64,000 nt of DNA, taken from NCBI GenBank assembly GCA_965227645.1, contig OZ245773.1:1178001-1242000 (forward strand), given 5' to 3'. Position numbers and translations under genes: made by a program. This DNA comes from Flavimaribacter sp024343425 (GTDB lineage: Bacteria; Pseudomonadota; Alphaproteobacteria; Rhizobiales; Rhizobiaceae). Below the pieces are notes generated by a model. That model was given only the letters and a program-made list of their open reading frames with translations, had not been told where the DNA came from and made no database searches. Positions 26,734 to 35,018 of this stretch are shown here, piece after piece (position 1 is the stretch's first letter; each line of letters opens with the position of its first letter).

Positions 26734-27756
26734 TCAGCCTGTTATTTCCAGCCCGCGCCTGGCGAAAGCTGGGGCGAGATGCTCGAGCTCCGCCGCCCGG
26801 TCGCCCACGGCGTTGCCCTGCTTCGAGCGTTCGGCGATGCCGACAAAGATGACTGCGAAACGGAACAGCGCGAACGCTTCATGGAAGGGTTCGAGCGGGG
26901 CAGTGGGTGTGGCGTGTCGATAGTATTCGTCGACGAATTCCGCCCGGGAGGGAATGCCAAGCCCGGCCAGATCCAGACCTCTTACGCCGCCATATTCGGC
27001 CGGCGTGGTGCGCCACGCCATGCAGCAGAACCCCAGGTCGGCCAGCGGATGACCAAGTGTGGAGAGTTCCCAATCCAGGATGCCGGCCACTCTCGTGGAA
27101 TCCCTGGCGAATATGAGATTGCCGAGGCGAAAATCGCCATGGGCGATCGACACGGCGCCGTCGTCGTCCGGCATGTTGTCGAGCAGCCATCGCTCCAGTT
27201 GATCTATCTCCGGCGTGCCTGTCAGCGCTGATTCCCGCCACTGCCGGCCCCAGCGGCTCACCTGCCGTTCGAAATAGTTTCCGGGTCTGCCGTAGTCCGA
27301 AAGGCCGATACTCTCGGGCCGCACCGCATGCAGTTTCGCCATCGCCTCGGCCATGGACAGATAGACGCCGCGCCGTTCGGTGGGATCAAGATCCGGCAGC
27401 GAGGCGTCGTGAAAAACCCTGCCGTCAATCCGCTCCATAACATAAAAGGGCGTGCCGAGAACAGAAGGGTCGTCGCAATAGGCGAGCGGCCGCGGTACGG
27501 GAACGTCCGTGTCCGCGAGCGCAGAAAGCACCCGGAACTCCCTGTCGACCGCGTGCGCGCCCTTCTGCAACGGGCCTTCGGGCTGCTTTCGCAACACGAG
27601 GCTGCGGTCGCCGCTTGTCACAAAAAAGGTCGGGTTGGACTGGCCGCCCGAAATCGGCGTGACAGTCATTGCGCCCTTGAGGTCGAGTTCCCGCGCGAGA
27701 TAGTCGGCGAGCGCAGTGTCGTTGACGCCGATCGATGGCGTCATTGCACCGGCCAT
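26734..27756 (-). CDS. Aminoglycoside-phosphotransferase-fold kinase (ACAD10/11 kinase-domain type)
   Basis: 340 aa. Kinase-like fold of the APH/choline kinase group: VTPISGGQSNPTFFV (nucleotide loop), LVLRKQPEG (Lys), the catalytic loop HGDFRLGNLIF and the metal motif ILDWELSTLGHPLADLGF. This subtype accompanies or is fused to acyl-CoA dehydrogenases of the ACAD10/11 class, in which a 4-hydroxyacyl-CoA is phosphorylated and then eliminated to an enoyl-CoA. It overlaps the end of the acyl-CoA dehydrogenase gene by 16 bp, exactly the partnership seen in that pathway. It therefore probably handles hydroxyacyl-CoA intermediates. Confidence 0.85.
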   Translation of the reverse strand: MAGAMTPSIGVNDTALADYLARELDLKGAMTVTPISGGQSNPTFFVTSGDRSLVLRKQPEGPLQKGAHAVDREFRVLSALADTDVPVPRPLAYCDDPSVLGTPFYVMERIDGRVFHDASLPDLDPTERRGVYLSMAEAMAKLHAVRPESIGLSDYGRPGNYFERQVSRWGRQWRESALTGTPEIDQLERWLLDNMPDDDGAVSIAHGDFRLGNLIFARDSTRVAGILDWELSTLGHPLADLGFCCMAWRTTPAEYGGVRGLDLAGLGIPSRAEFVDEYYRHATPTAPLEPFHEAFALFRFAVIFVGIAERSKQGNAVGDRAAELEHLAPAFARRGLEITG

Positions 27757-28943
27757 GACCAGAAATCATCGCCCTTGTCGTTGAGATGACGATTGAGAAC
27801 CATCTTGTGGACCTCGTCGGCGCCGTCGACCAGTCGGGCCTGGCGGGCGTAGCGATAAATCCATTCGAGCCGCGTGTCCTTGGAATAGCCGCGCGCGCCG
27901 TTGATCTGGATCGCCCGGTCGGCCGCGTCGTGCAGCACATTGGCGACGAGGATCTTGGCCATCGACACTTCGGCCTGCGCCTTCTCGCCCCGGTCGAGCG
28001 CCCAGGCCGCCTTCATCACCAGAAGCCGGCCGGTTTCGATCCGCATGGCGAGATCGCCGAGCATGAGCTGGATGCTTTCGCGGTCCGCCAGACGCACGCC
28101 GAACCCTTCGCGATAGCTGGCGTAATCCCGCGCGATTTCCACGCAACGCTTGGCGAGCCCCAGCCAGCGCATGCAATGGGTCAGGCGCGCCGGACCAAGC
28201 CGCGTCTGGGTGACGCGCATGCCCCTGCCTTCCTCGAAGAGGATGTTGTCCTTGTGGATTTCGAGACCGTCGAATTCCAGTTCGCAATGGCCGCCATGTT
28301 CCTCAGGGCCCATGATCGGGATGCGACGGACGATGCGCCATCCGGGCTGATCCTTGTGGAACATCAGCGCGCTCAGGCCCCGGCGCGGATCGGCGGAGGT
28401 CCGCGCGATAAGGATGAAGTGGGCGGCTTCGGCGCCGCCGGTGATGAACCATTTGCGGCCCTTGACGACATAGGCGTCGCCGTTCAGTTCGGCGGTGGTG
28501 TTGATCATCGACGGATCTGATCCGCCGCCCGGGTGCGGTTCCGTCATCACGAAGGCGGAGCGGACGTCGCCGTCGACGATCGGCTTCAGCCAGCGTTCCT
28601 TCTGTGCAGGTGTGCCCAGTTTCGACAGCACCATCATGTTCCCGTCGTCGGGCGCCGCGCTGTTGAAGATGACGGGTCCGAAGATCGACCTGTTCATCTC
28701 CTCGTAGCACACGGCCATCCCCTGGATGCCAACGCCCAGTCCGCCGTCTTCGGGCGGAAGCTGGAGGCACCACAGGCCCTCGGCTTTTGCTTCCTTGCGC
28801 AGGCTGTCCAGAAGATCGAGATTGATGTTTTCGTGGTCGTCATAGGAAGACGGGTCGTCTTCCAGGGGAAGGATCCGTTCCGCCACGAACGCCCTGATGC
28901 GCTGGCGCAGTTGATCGAGTTCCGGCGATATCGAAAAGTCCAT
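27741..28943 (-). CDS. Acyl-CoA dehydrogenase, ACAD10/11-like
   Basis: 400 aa, normal length. Flavin dehydrogenase landmarks: FVMTEPHPGGGSDPSMINTT (FAD/substrate loop), KWFITGGAEAAHFILIA and RGYSKDTRLEWIYRYARQAR near the C-terminus. A classical Glu base at the usual late position is not obvious (the region reads RGYSKDTRLEWIYR), consistent with the ACAD10/11 subgroup that partners a kinase-fold protein. Its 3' end overlaps that kinase gene by 16 bp. It is expected to act on 4-phospho-acyl-CoA or a related branched acyl-CoA. Confidence 0.88.
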   Translation of the reverse strand: MDFSISPELDQLRQRIRAFVAERILPLEDDPSSYDDHENINLDLLDSLRKEAKAEGLWCLQLPPEDGGLGVGIQGMAVCYEEMNRSIFGPVIFNSAAPDDGNMMVLSKLGTPAQKERWLKPIVDGDVRSAFVMTEPHPGGGSDPSMINTTAELNGDAYVVKGRKWFITGGAEAAHFILIARTSADPRRGLSALMFHKDQPGWRIVRRIPIMGPEEHGGHCELEFDGLEIHKDNILFEEGRGMRVTQTRLGPARLTHCMRWLGLAKRCVEIARDYASYREGFGVRLADRESIQLMLGDLAMRIETGRLLVMKAAWALDRGEKAQAEVSMAKILVANVLHDAADRAIQINGARGYSKDTRLEWIYRYARQARLVDGADEVHKMVLNRHLNDKGDDFWSWPVQ

Positions 28944-28958
28944 GAGATCGGTCCTGGC

Positions 28959-29711
28959 TTATAGTGAAGATACGAGATGGCCGCCGTCGACGGCCAGTGT
29001 TGCGCCGGTCATGTAGGCGCCGGCGTCGGAGCACAAGAGCAGAAGCGGTCCATCGAGATCCTCCATCCGCCCGAGCCTGCGTTGCGGAATCCGTTTGACA
29101 AGCGCCTGTCCGGCTTCCGAGGCGAAGAAATCCGCATTCAGCGGCGTCTCGATATAGCCCGGACACAGCGCATTGACGCGGATGCGGTAACGGGCCCATT
29201 CAAGCGCGGTCGCTTTTGTCAGCTGTATGAGAGCGGCCTTCGAGGCGGCGTAGGCGGAGACATGCCCGGCGACGCGTAAGCCCACAATCGAGGCGATGTT
29301 GACGATCGCGCCCGGCCGGTTGGCGGCCTTCATGGCGCGCGCCGCATGCTGCGATACGCGAAATGCGCCAGTCAGATTGGTGTCGATGACACGCTGGAAT
29401 TCATCTTCCGCCTGGTCGATAGCCGCACCGGAACCGGACACGCCGGCGTTGTTGACGACGATGTCGAAAGGCTCCTGGAAGCGCTCGAACGCCCCTGCGA
29501 CGCTGCTCGGGTCGGCGACATCCATCCGTATCGCCTCAGCGTCGCCGCCTGCGGCGGCAATCGTCTCGACAACTTTTTCGAGCGCGTCCTTGCGGCGGGC
29601 GGTCAAAACCACGGCGGCGCCGGCTTCCGCCAGCGTCTTTGCGAAATGCTCGCCAAGGCCGCCCGAAGCGCCGGTGACCAGCGCCTTTCTGCCTTCGAGG
29701 TTGAGCTTCAC
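28959..29711 (-). CDS. Short-chain dehydrogenase/reductase (SDR)
   Basis: 250 aa from the GTG at 29711. Classical SDR: GASGGLGEHF cofactor loop (TGxxxGxG variant), NNAGVSG, the catalytic Ser within NIASIVGLR, YAASKAAL with catalytic Tyr and Lys, and NALCPGYIETPLN. FabG-like beta-oxidation or ketone reductases look like this. The start codon overlaps the stop of the SGNH remnant (GTGA), and the acyl-CoA dehydrogenase follows 15 bp downstream, so it sits inside the operon and probably oxidises a hydroxyacyl-CoA or alicyclic alcohol intermediate. Confidence 0.9.
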   Translation of the reverse strand: MKLNLEGRKALVTGASGGLGEHFAKTLAEAGAAVVLTARRKDALEKVVETIAAAGGDAEAIRMDVADPSSVAGAFERFQEPFDIVVNNAGVSGSGAAIDQAEDEFQRVIDTNLTGAFRVSQHAARAMKAANRPGAIVNIASIVGLRVAGHVSAYAASKAALIQLTKATALEWARYRIRVNALCPGYIETPLNADFFASEAGQALVKRIPQRRLGRMEDLDGPLLLLCSDAGAYMTGATLAVDGGHLVSSL

Positions 29712-29956
29712 TCCCTGACCTCCCCGTCCATCATGTCCCGCGCAAAAGGCGCAAGACCATTGCCCACCGTCGCGTGCTGATCATCGGCCAGGTGGATGCC
29801 GTCGACACGGCTTGCCGTTGTTACCGTGTTCATACCGAAGAAGAAAACCGATTTCTCTACGGCGACGGCGAGGAACGCCTCCCCATGCCCGGCGCAGCAG
29901 GTTCCGGGAATGACGCCCCAGGACAGGCCGTCGCCACAAACCAGAATTCGATGCAA
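29708..29956 (-). pseudogene. Remnant of an SGNH/GDSL hydrolase with large internal deletion
   Basis: An 82-codon frame from a TTG two bases after the SnoaL-like stop to a stop overlapping the SDR start (GTGA). Its first 18 residues (HRILVCGDGLSWGVIPGT) match the block-I N-terminus of arylesterase-type SGNH hydrolases, but the nucleophile Ser of GDSL is Gly. Its last 45 (VEKSVFFFGMNTVTTAS, VDGIHLADDQHATVGNGLAP) match the C-terminal block with the Asp-x-x-His dyad. The roughly 120 residues between, with blocks II and III, are missing. The gene is therefore almost surely inactive, yet the junction stays in frame, preserving translational coupling to the SDR. Confidence 0.75.
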
Positions 29957-29958
29957 GG

Positions 29959-30330
29959 TCACTTCAGGGGCGTCGACTTGTGGGCGATCAGTTTCTGGCC
30001 CTGCGGCGTCGAGACCCAGACGGTCACATAGGAGCTGTTCAGTTTTAACGCATTGCCATTGCGCCGCACATCGGCCTTCATGACGCCGAAGAACACGGTC
30101 GTCTCGCCTTCGCAAGCTGTGTCGGAAACCTGGCAGTCGAGCGCATCATAGATCAGTGATCCGTCTTCGAGCGCCTTCAGATAGCTGGACTTGCTGTCGA
30201 TCGACGAATCCGAATGGGCGTAGAGAAGGGCGTCGCTGAAGAGGTTGCCAAGGCCTTCCCTGTCGCCGGCGAGCATCAGCGCCCACCGTTGCTCTTCTGC
30301 CTGTCTCGCCGCTTGCGTCTGGTCAGTCAT
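29959..30330 (-). CDS. SnoaL/NTF2-like (DUF4440-type) protein
   Basis: 123 aa from the ATG at 30330, which overlaps the stop of the dehydrogenase gene by 8 bp. Alpha+beta barrel pattern: AEEQRWALMLAGDREGLGNL, FSDALLYAHSDSSIDSKSSY and a C-terminal strand WVSTPQGQKLIAHKSTP. Such cones serve as isomerases, dehydratases or small hydrolases in catabolic operons; the residues here (YAHSD, HKS) could line a pocket. The exact role is unknown. Its placement between dehydrogenase genes argues for an isomerisation or hydration step. Confidence 0.8.
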   Translation of the reverse strand: MTDQTQAARQAEEQRWALMLAGDREGLGNLFSDALLYAHSDSSIDSKSSYLKALEDGSLIYDALDCQVSDTACEGETTVFFGVMKADVRRNGNALKLNSSYVTVWVSTPQGQKLIAHKSTPLK

Positions 30331-31222
30331 CCTTGCCTCCCCAATTCGGCCAGGTGGAAACACGGAAGAAATCGTCGCCGCCGTTTCCGCCTGCCTGAAG
30401 CATTGCATAATATTGCCTGACCATGGCGGTGAAGGGCAGGGGGATATGCTGATCCTTGCCGATCGCCATGGCGAGGTCCATGTCCTTCGACACGAGATTG
30501 GTGTTGGCCATCGGCGTCCAGTCTCCGCTCTTTAGCATGTCGCTCTTGTATCGGCTGAGCGTCGTGGCCGCCACGGAGTTGTTGATCGCGTCCACCGCGA
30601 CGTCTCGCGGAAGCCCTTGTTTCACGCCGAATTCCAGCGCCTCGCCGATCAGCGCCGGCATGACGCCCACCATCATGTTGATCATCAGCTTGACGATCCG
30701 GGCCTCTTCGCCCGGTCCGAAATAGAGCCGGTTCTCGCCGAAACGGGCAAGCACGTCCTCGACATCCCTGACGGCGTCCTCCGGGCCCGACATCAGCAGG
30801 GTCAGGCTTCCGTTTTCCGCGTTTCCGGTGCTGCCGGAAACCGGACAGCGCACATAGGACGCGCCGGTTTTTGCTATGGCCTCCGCCGCCGCGGCGGACG
30901 CGCCCGGCGAGACGGTGCTGAGGTCGACATAGACCTGGCCTTGACCGATCGATCCGGCGATCCCGTTGCGGCCTGAAACGATCTCCGCCAGCACCGCGTC
31001 GTTCGGCACCATCGAAAAGATGATCTCCGCCTTTGCAGCCAGCTCCGCTGGCGTGCCGGCTGCATGGCCGCCCGCGTCGACGATCCGCCGGACGGCGTCC
31101 GGGTTTGGATCGCAGCCATGCAGCTCATAGCCGGCCGTCAGCAGGCGCCGGCTCAGGGGGGTGCCCATTGCGCCGAGGCCGATCCAGCCACAGCGTTTCC
31201 ATTCCTTTTGTCTGCCGGTCAT
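30323..31222 (-). CDS. Beta-hydroxyacid dehydrogenase (3-hydroxyisobutyrate dehydrogenase-like)
   Basis: 299 aa from the ATG at 31222. NAD-binding motif GWIGLGAMGTPLSRRLLTAG, substrate motif DLSTVSPGASAAAAEAIAK and GSTGN, and the catalytic Lys in ARIVKLMINMMVG. The family oxidises 3-hydroxyisobutyrate, tartronate semialdehyde, 6-phosphogluconate-like and related beta-hydroxyacids. It follows the TRAP permease gene by 8 bp on the same strand, so it is part of the uptake operon and may act on the imported acid or a product of it. Confidence 0.88.
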   Translation of the reverse strand: MTGRQKEWKRCGWIGLGAMGTPLSRRLLTAGYELHGCDPNPDAVRRIVDAGGHAAGTPAELAAKAEIIFSMVPNDAVLAEIVSGRNGIAGSIGQGQVYVDLSTVSPGASAAAAEAIAKTGASYVRCPVSGSTGNAENGSLTLLMSGPEDAVRDVEDVLARFGENRLYFGPGEEARIVKLMINMMVGVMPALIGEALEFGVKQGLPRDVAVDAINNSVAATTLSRYKSDMLKSGDWTPMANTNLVSKDMDLAMAIGKDQHIPLPFTAMVRQYYAMLQAGGNGGDDFFRVSTWPNWGGKDD

Positions 31223-31230
31223 CTCAACAC

Positions 31231-32547
31231 TCAATATACGAAGAACAGGACGATCTGCGGGTAGGCGATCAGCATGATCGTCACCAGAAGCATGATCAGG
31301 GCGAAGGGCGCGGCGCCCAGGAAAACGTCTTCCAGGGACACCTTGTAGTCGGTCAGCGTACTTCGCACGACGTAGCAGGACATGCCAAAGGGCGGTGTCA
31401 GCAGTCCGATCTCTGTCGCCATGATGGCGATGATGCCGAACCACACCAGATTGATGTCATAGGGTTGCAGCAGCGGGATGAACAGCGGAACCGTGATCAG
31501 CAGGATTGACACGGAGTCGATGATCGTGCCGAGGATCAGCGCGATGCCGACGAAGATCGCGAGGATTACGAGGTAGCTTGCGTCGAGGTCCGACACCAGC
31601 GTGCTGATCTGCGTCGGCAGTCCGGAGATGCCGAGCATTCGCGAATACATCGTCGCAGAAATGACGATGAAGAGAATCGAGGAGCTGATGTAGCCTGTCT
31701 CGATCAGAATGCTCCAAAGGGAGCGCCAGGTCAGCTTCCGCTTGATGAGTGCGGCAACCAGGGCGAGCGCCGCGCCGACGCCGCCTGCCTCGGTCGGCGT
31801 GAAGACGCCGCCGTAGATGCCGCCGAGAACCGCAATGACGAGAACCAGCGTCGGCCCCATCTTCTCGATGAATTCGCGCAGGGTCAGGCTGCTGTCGCCC
31901 TCGATCATCTCTCTGACGTTTCCACCCATTGCCTTGGGAAAGAAGATGGCGACAAGCGCGATGCCGAGCGCGAACATGACGGCGAGCAACAGGCCCGGTC
32001 CGATGCCGGCCAGGAACATCGCGCCGACGGATTGCTCCGCAATGATCGCATAGATGATGAGAAGGATGCTCGGCGGGATCAGCATGCCGAGCACGGAGCT
32101 GCCCGCGACGGTGCCGACGGCGAATCGCCGGTGATATCCGAAGCGCAGCATTTCCGGCACGGCGATGCGCGAGAACACGGCGGCCGAGGCGATGGTCACG
32201 CCGGTGATGGAGGCGAAGACCGTGTTCGCCGCCACGGTGGCGATCCCCAGTCCGCCGGGAAGTTTTCGCAGAAGACGGTTGGCGACGTAATAGCTGTCGC
32301 GCCCAAGATCGGCCGCGCTCACCAGCATCCCCATCAGCACGAAGAGCGGTATGACGGCAAAGACGTAGTCGGAAATGCTCTGCGTCGCCGCCTGCGACAG
32401 CATGTAGACCGCGACCTGGAAGTTGTCGCGGATCATCCAGACTCCGACGAAAGATGTCAGCGCCAGCACGAACGGGACGTGAATGCCGCAATAGATGAGG
32501 ACCAGCATGACGCTGACGGAGACGATGCCGATTTCGATGGGCGTCAT
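31231..32547 (-). CDS. dctM: TRAP transporter large permease (DctM)
   Basis: 438 aa from the ATG at 32547, overlapping the DctQ stop (ATGA). About 12-13 spans with DctM family motifs: PLFVLMGMLVSAADLGR, NTVFASITGVTIASAAVFS, IPPSILLIIYAIIAEQSVGA and GGVFTPTEAGGVGA. It is the transport subunit of the sodium-driven TRAP system encoded with the DctQ and DctP genes. The substrate is presumably a carboxylic acid fed to the neighbouring catabolic genes. Confidence 0.93.
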   Translation of the reverse strand: MTPIEIGIVSVSVMLVLIYCGIHVPFVLALTSFVGVWMIRDNFQVAVYMLSQAATQSISDYVFAVIPLFVLMGMLVSAADLGRDSYYVANRLLRKLPGGLGIATVAANTVFASITGVTIASAAVFSRIAVPEMLRFGYHRRFAVGTVAGSSVLGMLIPPSILLIIYAIIAEQSVGAMFLAGIGPGLLLAVMFALGIALVAIFFPKAMGGNVREMIEGDSSLTLREFIEKMGPTLVLVIAVLGGIYGGVFTPTEAGGVGAALALVAALIKRKLTWRSLWSILIETGYISSSILFIVISATMYSRMLGISGLPTQISTLVSDLDASYLVILAIFVGIALILGTIIDSVSILLITVPLFIPLLQPYDINLVWFGIIAIMATEIGLLTPPFGMSCYVVRSTLTDYKVSLEDVFLGAAPFALIMLLVTIMLIAYPQIVLFFVY

Positions 32548-33116
32548 GGCAGGGGCTGCCTGCGATCTTTGACCACACGGGTCAGGGAATTCAGCGTCAT
32601 TGCCAGTAGCTGGACGCCGGCCAATGTCGCGCCCACGGCGATCGAGGCCTTGATGGGCCACGACGGAAAGGTGAAGAGACCGACCGTGCCGACATAGTAG
32701 TTGTTGGTGTAGTCGTTGATCATGTTGGGAACGGTGCCGTAGACGATGAGCGCCATGAGCGCGAAGCCGCACAGCGCCGCTGCCGCGTCGAAGCCGGAGC
32801 CGACCCTCGGATGGGAAGCGCGGATGACGTTGACGATCGAATCGGCGCGGGCGATGCGTTCGTGGGCCAGTGTGTCTGCGAGTTGCACGAAGACGATTGC
32901 GACAATGGATATCTCGGCAATTTCCGTCACGCCCATGATCGGCGTGCTGAAGAAGTAGCGTCCCATGACGTCGAGGCAAATGAGGCACATCAGCAGGAAA
33001 ATTCCGATAGACCCGATCGCGTTGAAAGCGGCTGTGGTCAGGGCGAGAACCCGCCCTGCCAAAGAACCGCGCGCCAGGCGCGGTTCTTCATTTTCTATTT
33101 CAACGTCCGGCGACAT
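32544..33116 (-). CDS. dctQ: TRAP transporter small permease (DctQ)
   Basis: 190 aa with four membrane spans. Typical DctQ parts: IGIFLLMCLICLDVMGRYFF, GVTEIAEISIVAIVFVQLAD, HERIARADSIV and FPSWPIKASIAVGATLAGVQ. It forms the membrane complex with DctM. It starts 3 bp after the receptor gene. A stable hairpin lies within codons 10-19 (see 33062-33088), so its translation may be lower than that of the receptor. Confidence 0.92.
   Translation of the reverse strand: MSPDVEIENEEPRLARGSLAGRVLALTTAAFNAIGSIGIFLLMCLICLDVMGRYFFSTPIMGVTEIAEISIVAIVFVQLADTLAHERIARADSIVNVIRASHPRVGSGFDAAAALCGFALMALIVYGTVPNMINDYTNNYYVGTVGLFTFPSWPIKASIAVGATLAGVQLLAMTLNSLTRVVKDRRQPLP
33062..33088 (-). promoter_or_regulatory. 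Strong hairpin inside the 5' end of dctQ
   Basis: A perfect 11-bp inverted repeat (33062-33072 with 33078-33088, loop of 5) starts about 28 nt into dctQ, just after the receptor gene. It has no U tract. Its likely role is to protect the receptor mRNA 3' end or to reduce ribosome entry on the membrane genes, giving an excess of receptor over permease. Confidence 0.55.
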
Positions 33117-33119
33117 GCC

Positions 33120-34196
33120 TTACTCGGTGTCCCAATTCCGCGCGATCGGCTGGTTCGCAGCCCGCAAAGCGTCCATGTAAGCCTTCAGGACCGCGTTGCC
33201 GGGCTGGCCCTGCGCTTCGGTCTGTTCCGCCCATTCCTGTGCGATGTTGGGAAGACCGGCCGCCCACTCCTCGCGCTGTTCCTGGGTGTACTCGATCACC
33301 GTACCACCGTTTTCCTTGTAGGTCTCGATGGCCGCGGCGCTCGCGTCGACGACGTAGTCGGCGAGGCTCTGTCCATACTCGGCGGCCGTTTCCCGCAGCA
33401 CGTCCTTGACCGGATCCGGCAGACCTTCCCAGAACTGCTTGTTCGCGGACACGGCAAAGGAGGTAACGGCGCCCTGGTCGGCCTTGATGTAGTAAGGCGC
33501 GACCTCATACATCTTGAAGCCGGCGGCCGCCTCGGCCCAAACGGAGGCGCATTCGGCAACGCCTGTCTGGAGCTGGTTGTAGTAGTCGGCGAGGTTGGAG
33601 CTGATGCCCACGGCGCCCACACCCTGGAAATAGCGCAGGTTCGTGCCCGCTCCGACGACCTTCACGCCTTCGAAATCAGCGGGTTTCTCGATCGCCGACT
33701 TGCAGACGACCTGGTAGTTGTCAACGGATCCCGAACTGCCGAGGTAGACCTGGTTTATCTTGTCGAACTCGGCCTTCATTTCCGGAATGTCTTCCGCCAG
33801 CCGGGATACGGTCTCCGTCACCAGATGCAGGTCCGTGGTCGCGAACGGCGTCACGAAAGACACGTTGAACAGCGGCAGTTTATCGACGTGGAAAGGAGGC
33901 ACGACGATGCCCATGTCCGCAATGCCGCTGCTGACGGCTTCAAGCTCGCCGCGCGGCTTCACGATGGTTCCGGAGAACCCCTTGTTCCAGTTGATCTTGT
34001 ATTCGTTCTTCTCGGCCAGTTTCTTGTCCACTGCCGGAATATAGGAGTCTTCGAAGACTTTGACCCAGGATGCGGTCGGCGGATATCCCGACACGACTGT
34101 TATGTTGATCGATTCCTGCGCATAGGCGCAGCTGCTGGCGAGAAGCACGGCAGAGACTGACGCAATTCCTGCAAGGTTTCCAGATACAAATTTCAC
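33120..34196 (-). CDS. dctP: TRAP transporter solute-binding protein (DctP family)
   Basis: 358 aa from the GTG at 34196, preceded by gggaggt. Signal peptide VKFVSGNLAGIASVSAVLLA, cleaved near AYAQ. Mature features: INITVVSGYPPTASWVKVFE, the helix LEAVSSGIADMGIVV, the conserved Arg region ANLRYF-like TNLRYFQGVGAVG, and C-terminal helices. It is the periplasmic receptor that determines uptake specificity. It starts an operon that continues into dctQ, dctM and catabolic genes. Operator A (34311-34329) lies 115 bp upstream. Confidence 0.92.
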   Translation of the reverse strand: MKFVSGNLAGIASVSAVLLASSCAYAQESINITVVSGYPPTASWVKVFEDSYIPAVDKKLAEKNEYKINWNKGFSGTIVKPRGELEAVSSGIADMGIVVPPFHVDKLPLFNVSFVTPFATTDLHLVTETVSRLAEDIPEMKAEFDKINQVYLGSSGSVDNYQVVCKSAIEKPADFEGVKVVGAGTNLRYFQGVGAVGISSNLADYYNQLQTGVAECASVWAEAAAGFKMYEVAPYYIKADQGAVTSFAVSANKQFWEGLPDPVKDVLRETAAEYGQSLADYVVDASAAAIETYKENGGTVIEYTQEQREEWAAGLPNIAQEWAEQTEAQGQPGNAVLKAYMDALRAANQPIARNWDTE

Positions 34197-34310
34197 GCTT
34201 ACCTCCCTTGAGTTGGATCCGATCGACGGCCGATCGTTCCGGGGGCGTTCCGGCATGTCGCAGGATGCAACATTTCCTCTACCGGATCCGCCAATGTGTC
34301 GAACAATAGC

Positions 34311-34329
34311 GAATATTGAACCAATATTC
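34311..34329. promoter_or_regulatory. Operator A: GAATATTG-AAC-CAATATTC
   Basis: Perfect 8-bp inverted repeat with 3-bp spacer, upstream of dctP. The same pattern occurs at 36829 and 39900, each in front of a different transcription unit of the island. Read toward dctP it is GAATATTGGTTCAATATTC. It is probably bound by the tandem TetR protein encoded at 38547. Confidence 0.75.
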
Positions 34330-34400
34330 TAGTCAGTTTTCGATGGTGTGCGCCTCCTGCGATTTTGTTTTTCGCAATAGATTGATCCGTCGTGCGGCCA

Positions 34401-34994
34401 TCAGACTTTGGCGTTTTGGCCGTTGTCGGCGCGGGTTTCGAGATTAGGATTTATCTCGCAAGCCTCGTTCCAGCTTATAACCTGAAGTGACCGTGCGAAC
34501 TTTCCGACGCCGTCCACCTCTGCGCAGAACAGTCCGAGTTCGATGATTTCCTCATCCGTGAAATGTTTGCGGAGCCTTGTGAAGACGTCGTCGCTGTCGA
34601 TCGCGTCCTCTCCCTTCTTGAACTGGTCGGCGTACCACAGCGCGGCCTTTTCCTGATCGGTCAGGTCAGGCGACGATTCGTATTCGTAGGAATCCCAGAG
34701 CAGTTGCTCCGTCAGACCTTCCTCTTTCGCCTGCCCGGACCGGACGGTCGAGCAGTATCCGCAGCGATGCGCCACGGACATGTGAATACGACAGAGTTCC
34801 TTCAGGCGATGGGGCAGCACGCCTTCATAGAGGAGATCGTTCCAGTACCGCGCCCAGCGACGCCCGGTGGTCTCGTTGCGAACGAAGATGCTCATGATGC
34901 GCGGATCAGGCGCGCCGCGCGCTTCCGCGTTGTCGATGAGTTCGCGCGCGTCGGCGTCCATGCGGTTTTCTGAAATGGCGTCGATTCGTGGCAT
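34401..34994 (-). CDS. Carboxymuconolactone decarboxylase/AhpD-family protein
   Basis: 197 aa. CMD fold: residues 60-95 contain LKELCRIHMSVAHRCGYCST, with the CxxC redox pair of AhpD-like alkylhydroperoxidases and a conserved upstream His. The N-terminal MPRIDAISENRMDADARELI is typical of peroxidase-related members. The proton-relay His that usually follows CxxC by three residues is absent (CGYCSTVR), so activity is uncertain. It lies 24 bp after the OsmC gene in a three-gene unit with an acyl-CoA dehydrogenase; OsmC and AhpD-type partners both point to peroxide or acyl-peroxide control. Confidence 0.82.
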   Translation of the reverse strand: MPRIDAISENRMDADARELIDNAEARGAPDPRIMSIFVRNETTGRRWARYWNDLLYEGVLPHRLKELCRIHMSVAHRCGYCSTVRSGQAKEEGLTEQLLWDSYEYESSPDLTDQEKAALWYADQFKKGEDAIDSDDVFTRLRKHFTDEEIIELGLFCAEVDGVGKFARSLQVISWNEACEINPNLETRADNGQNAKV

Positions 34995-35018
34995 GCGGAT
35001 GGCTCCTTGCTCTTGGGT

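Noticed and set aside
31223..31444. N-terminal extension of the dehydrogenase at 30323
   Set aside because: The extra residues are the dctM sequence read in another frame; the ATG at 31222 gives a normal Rossmann start.
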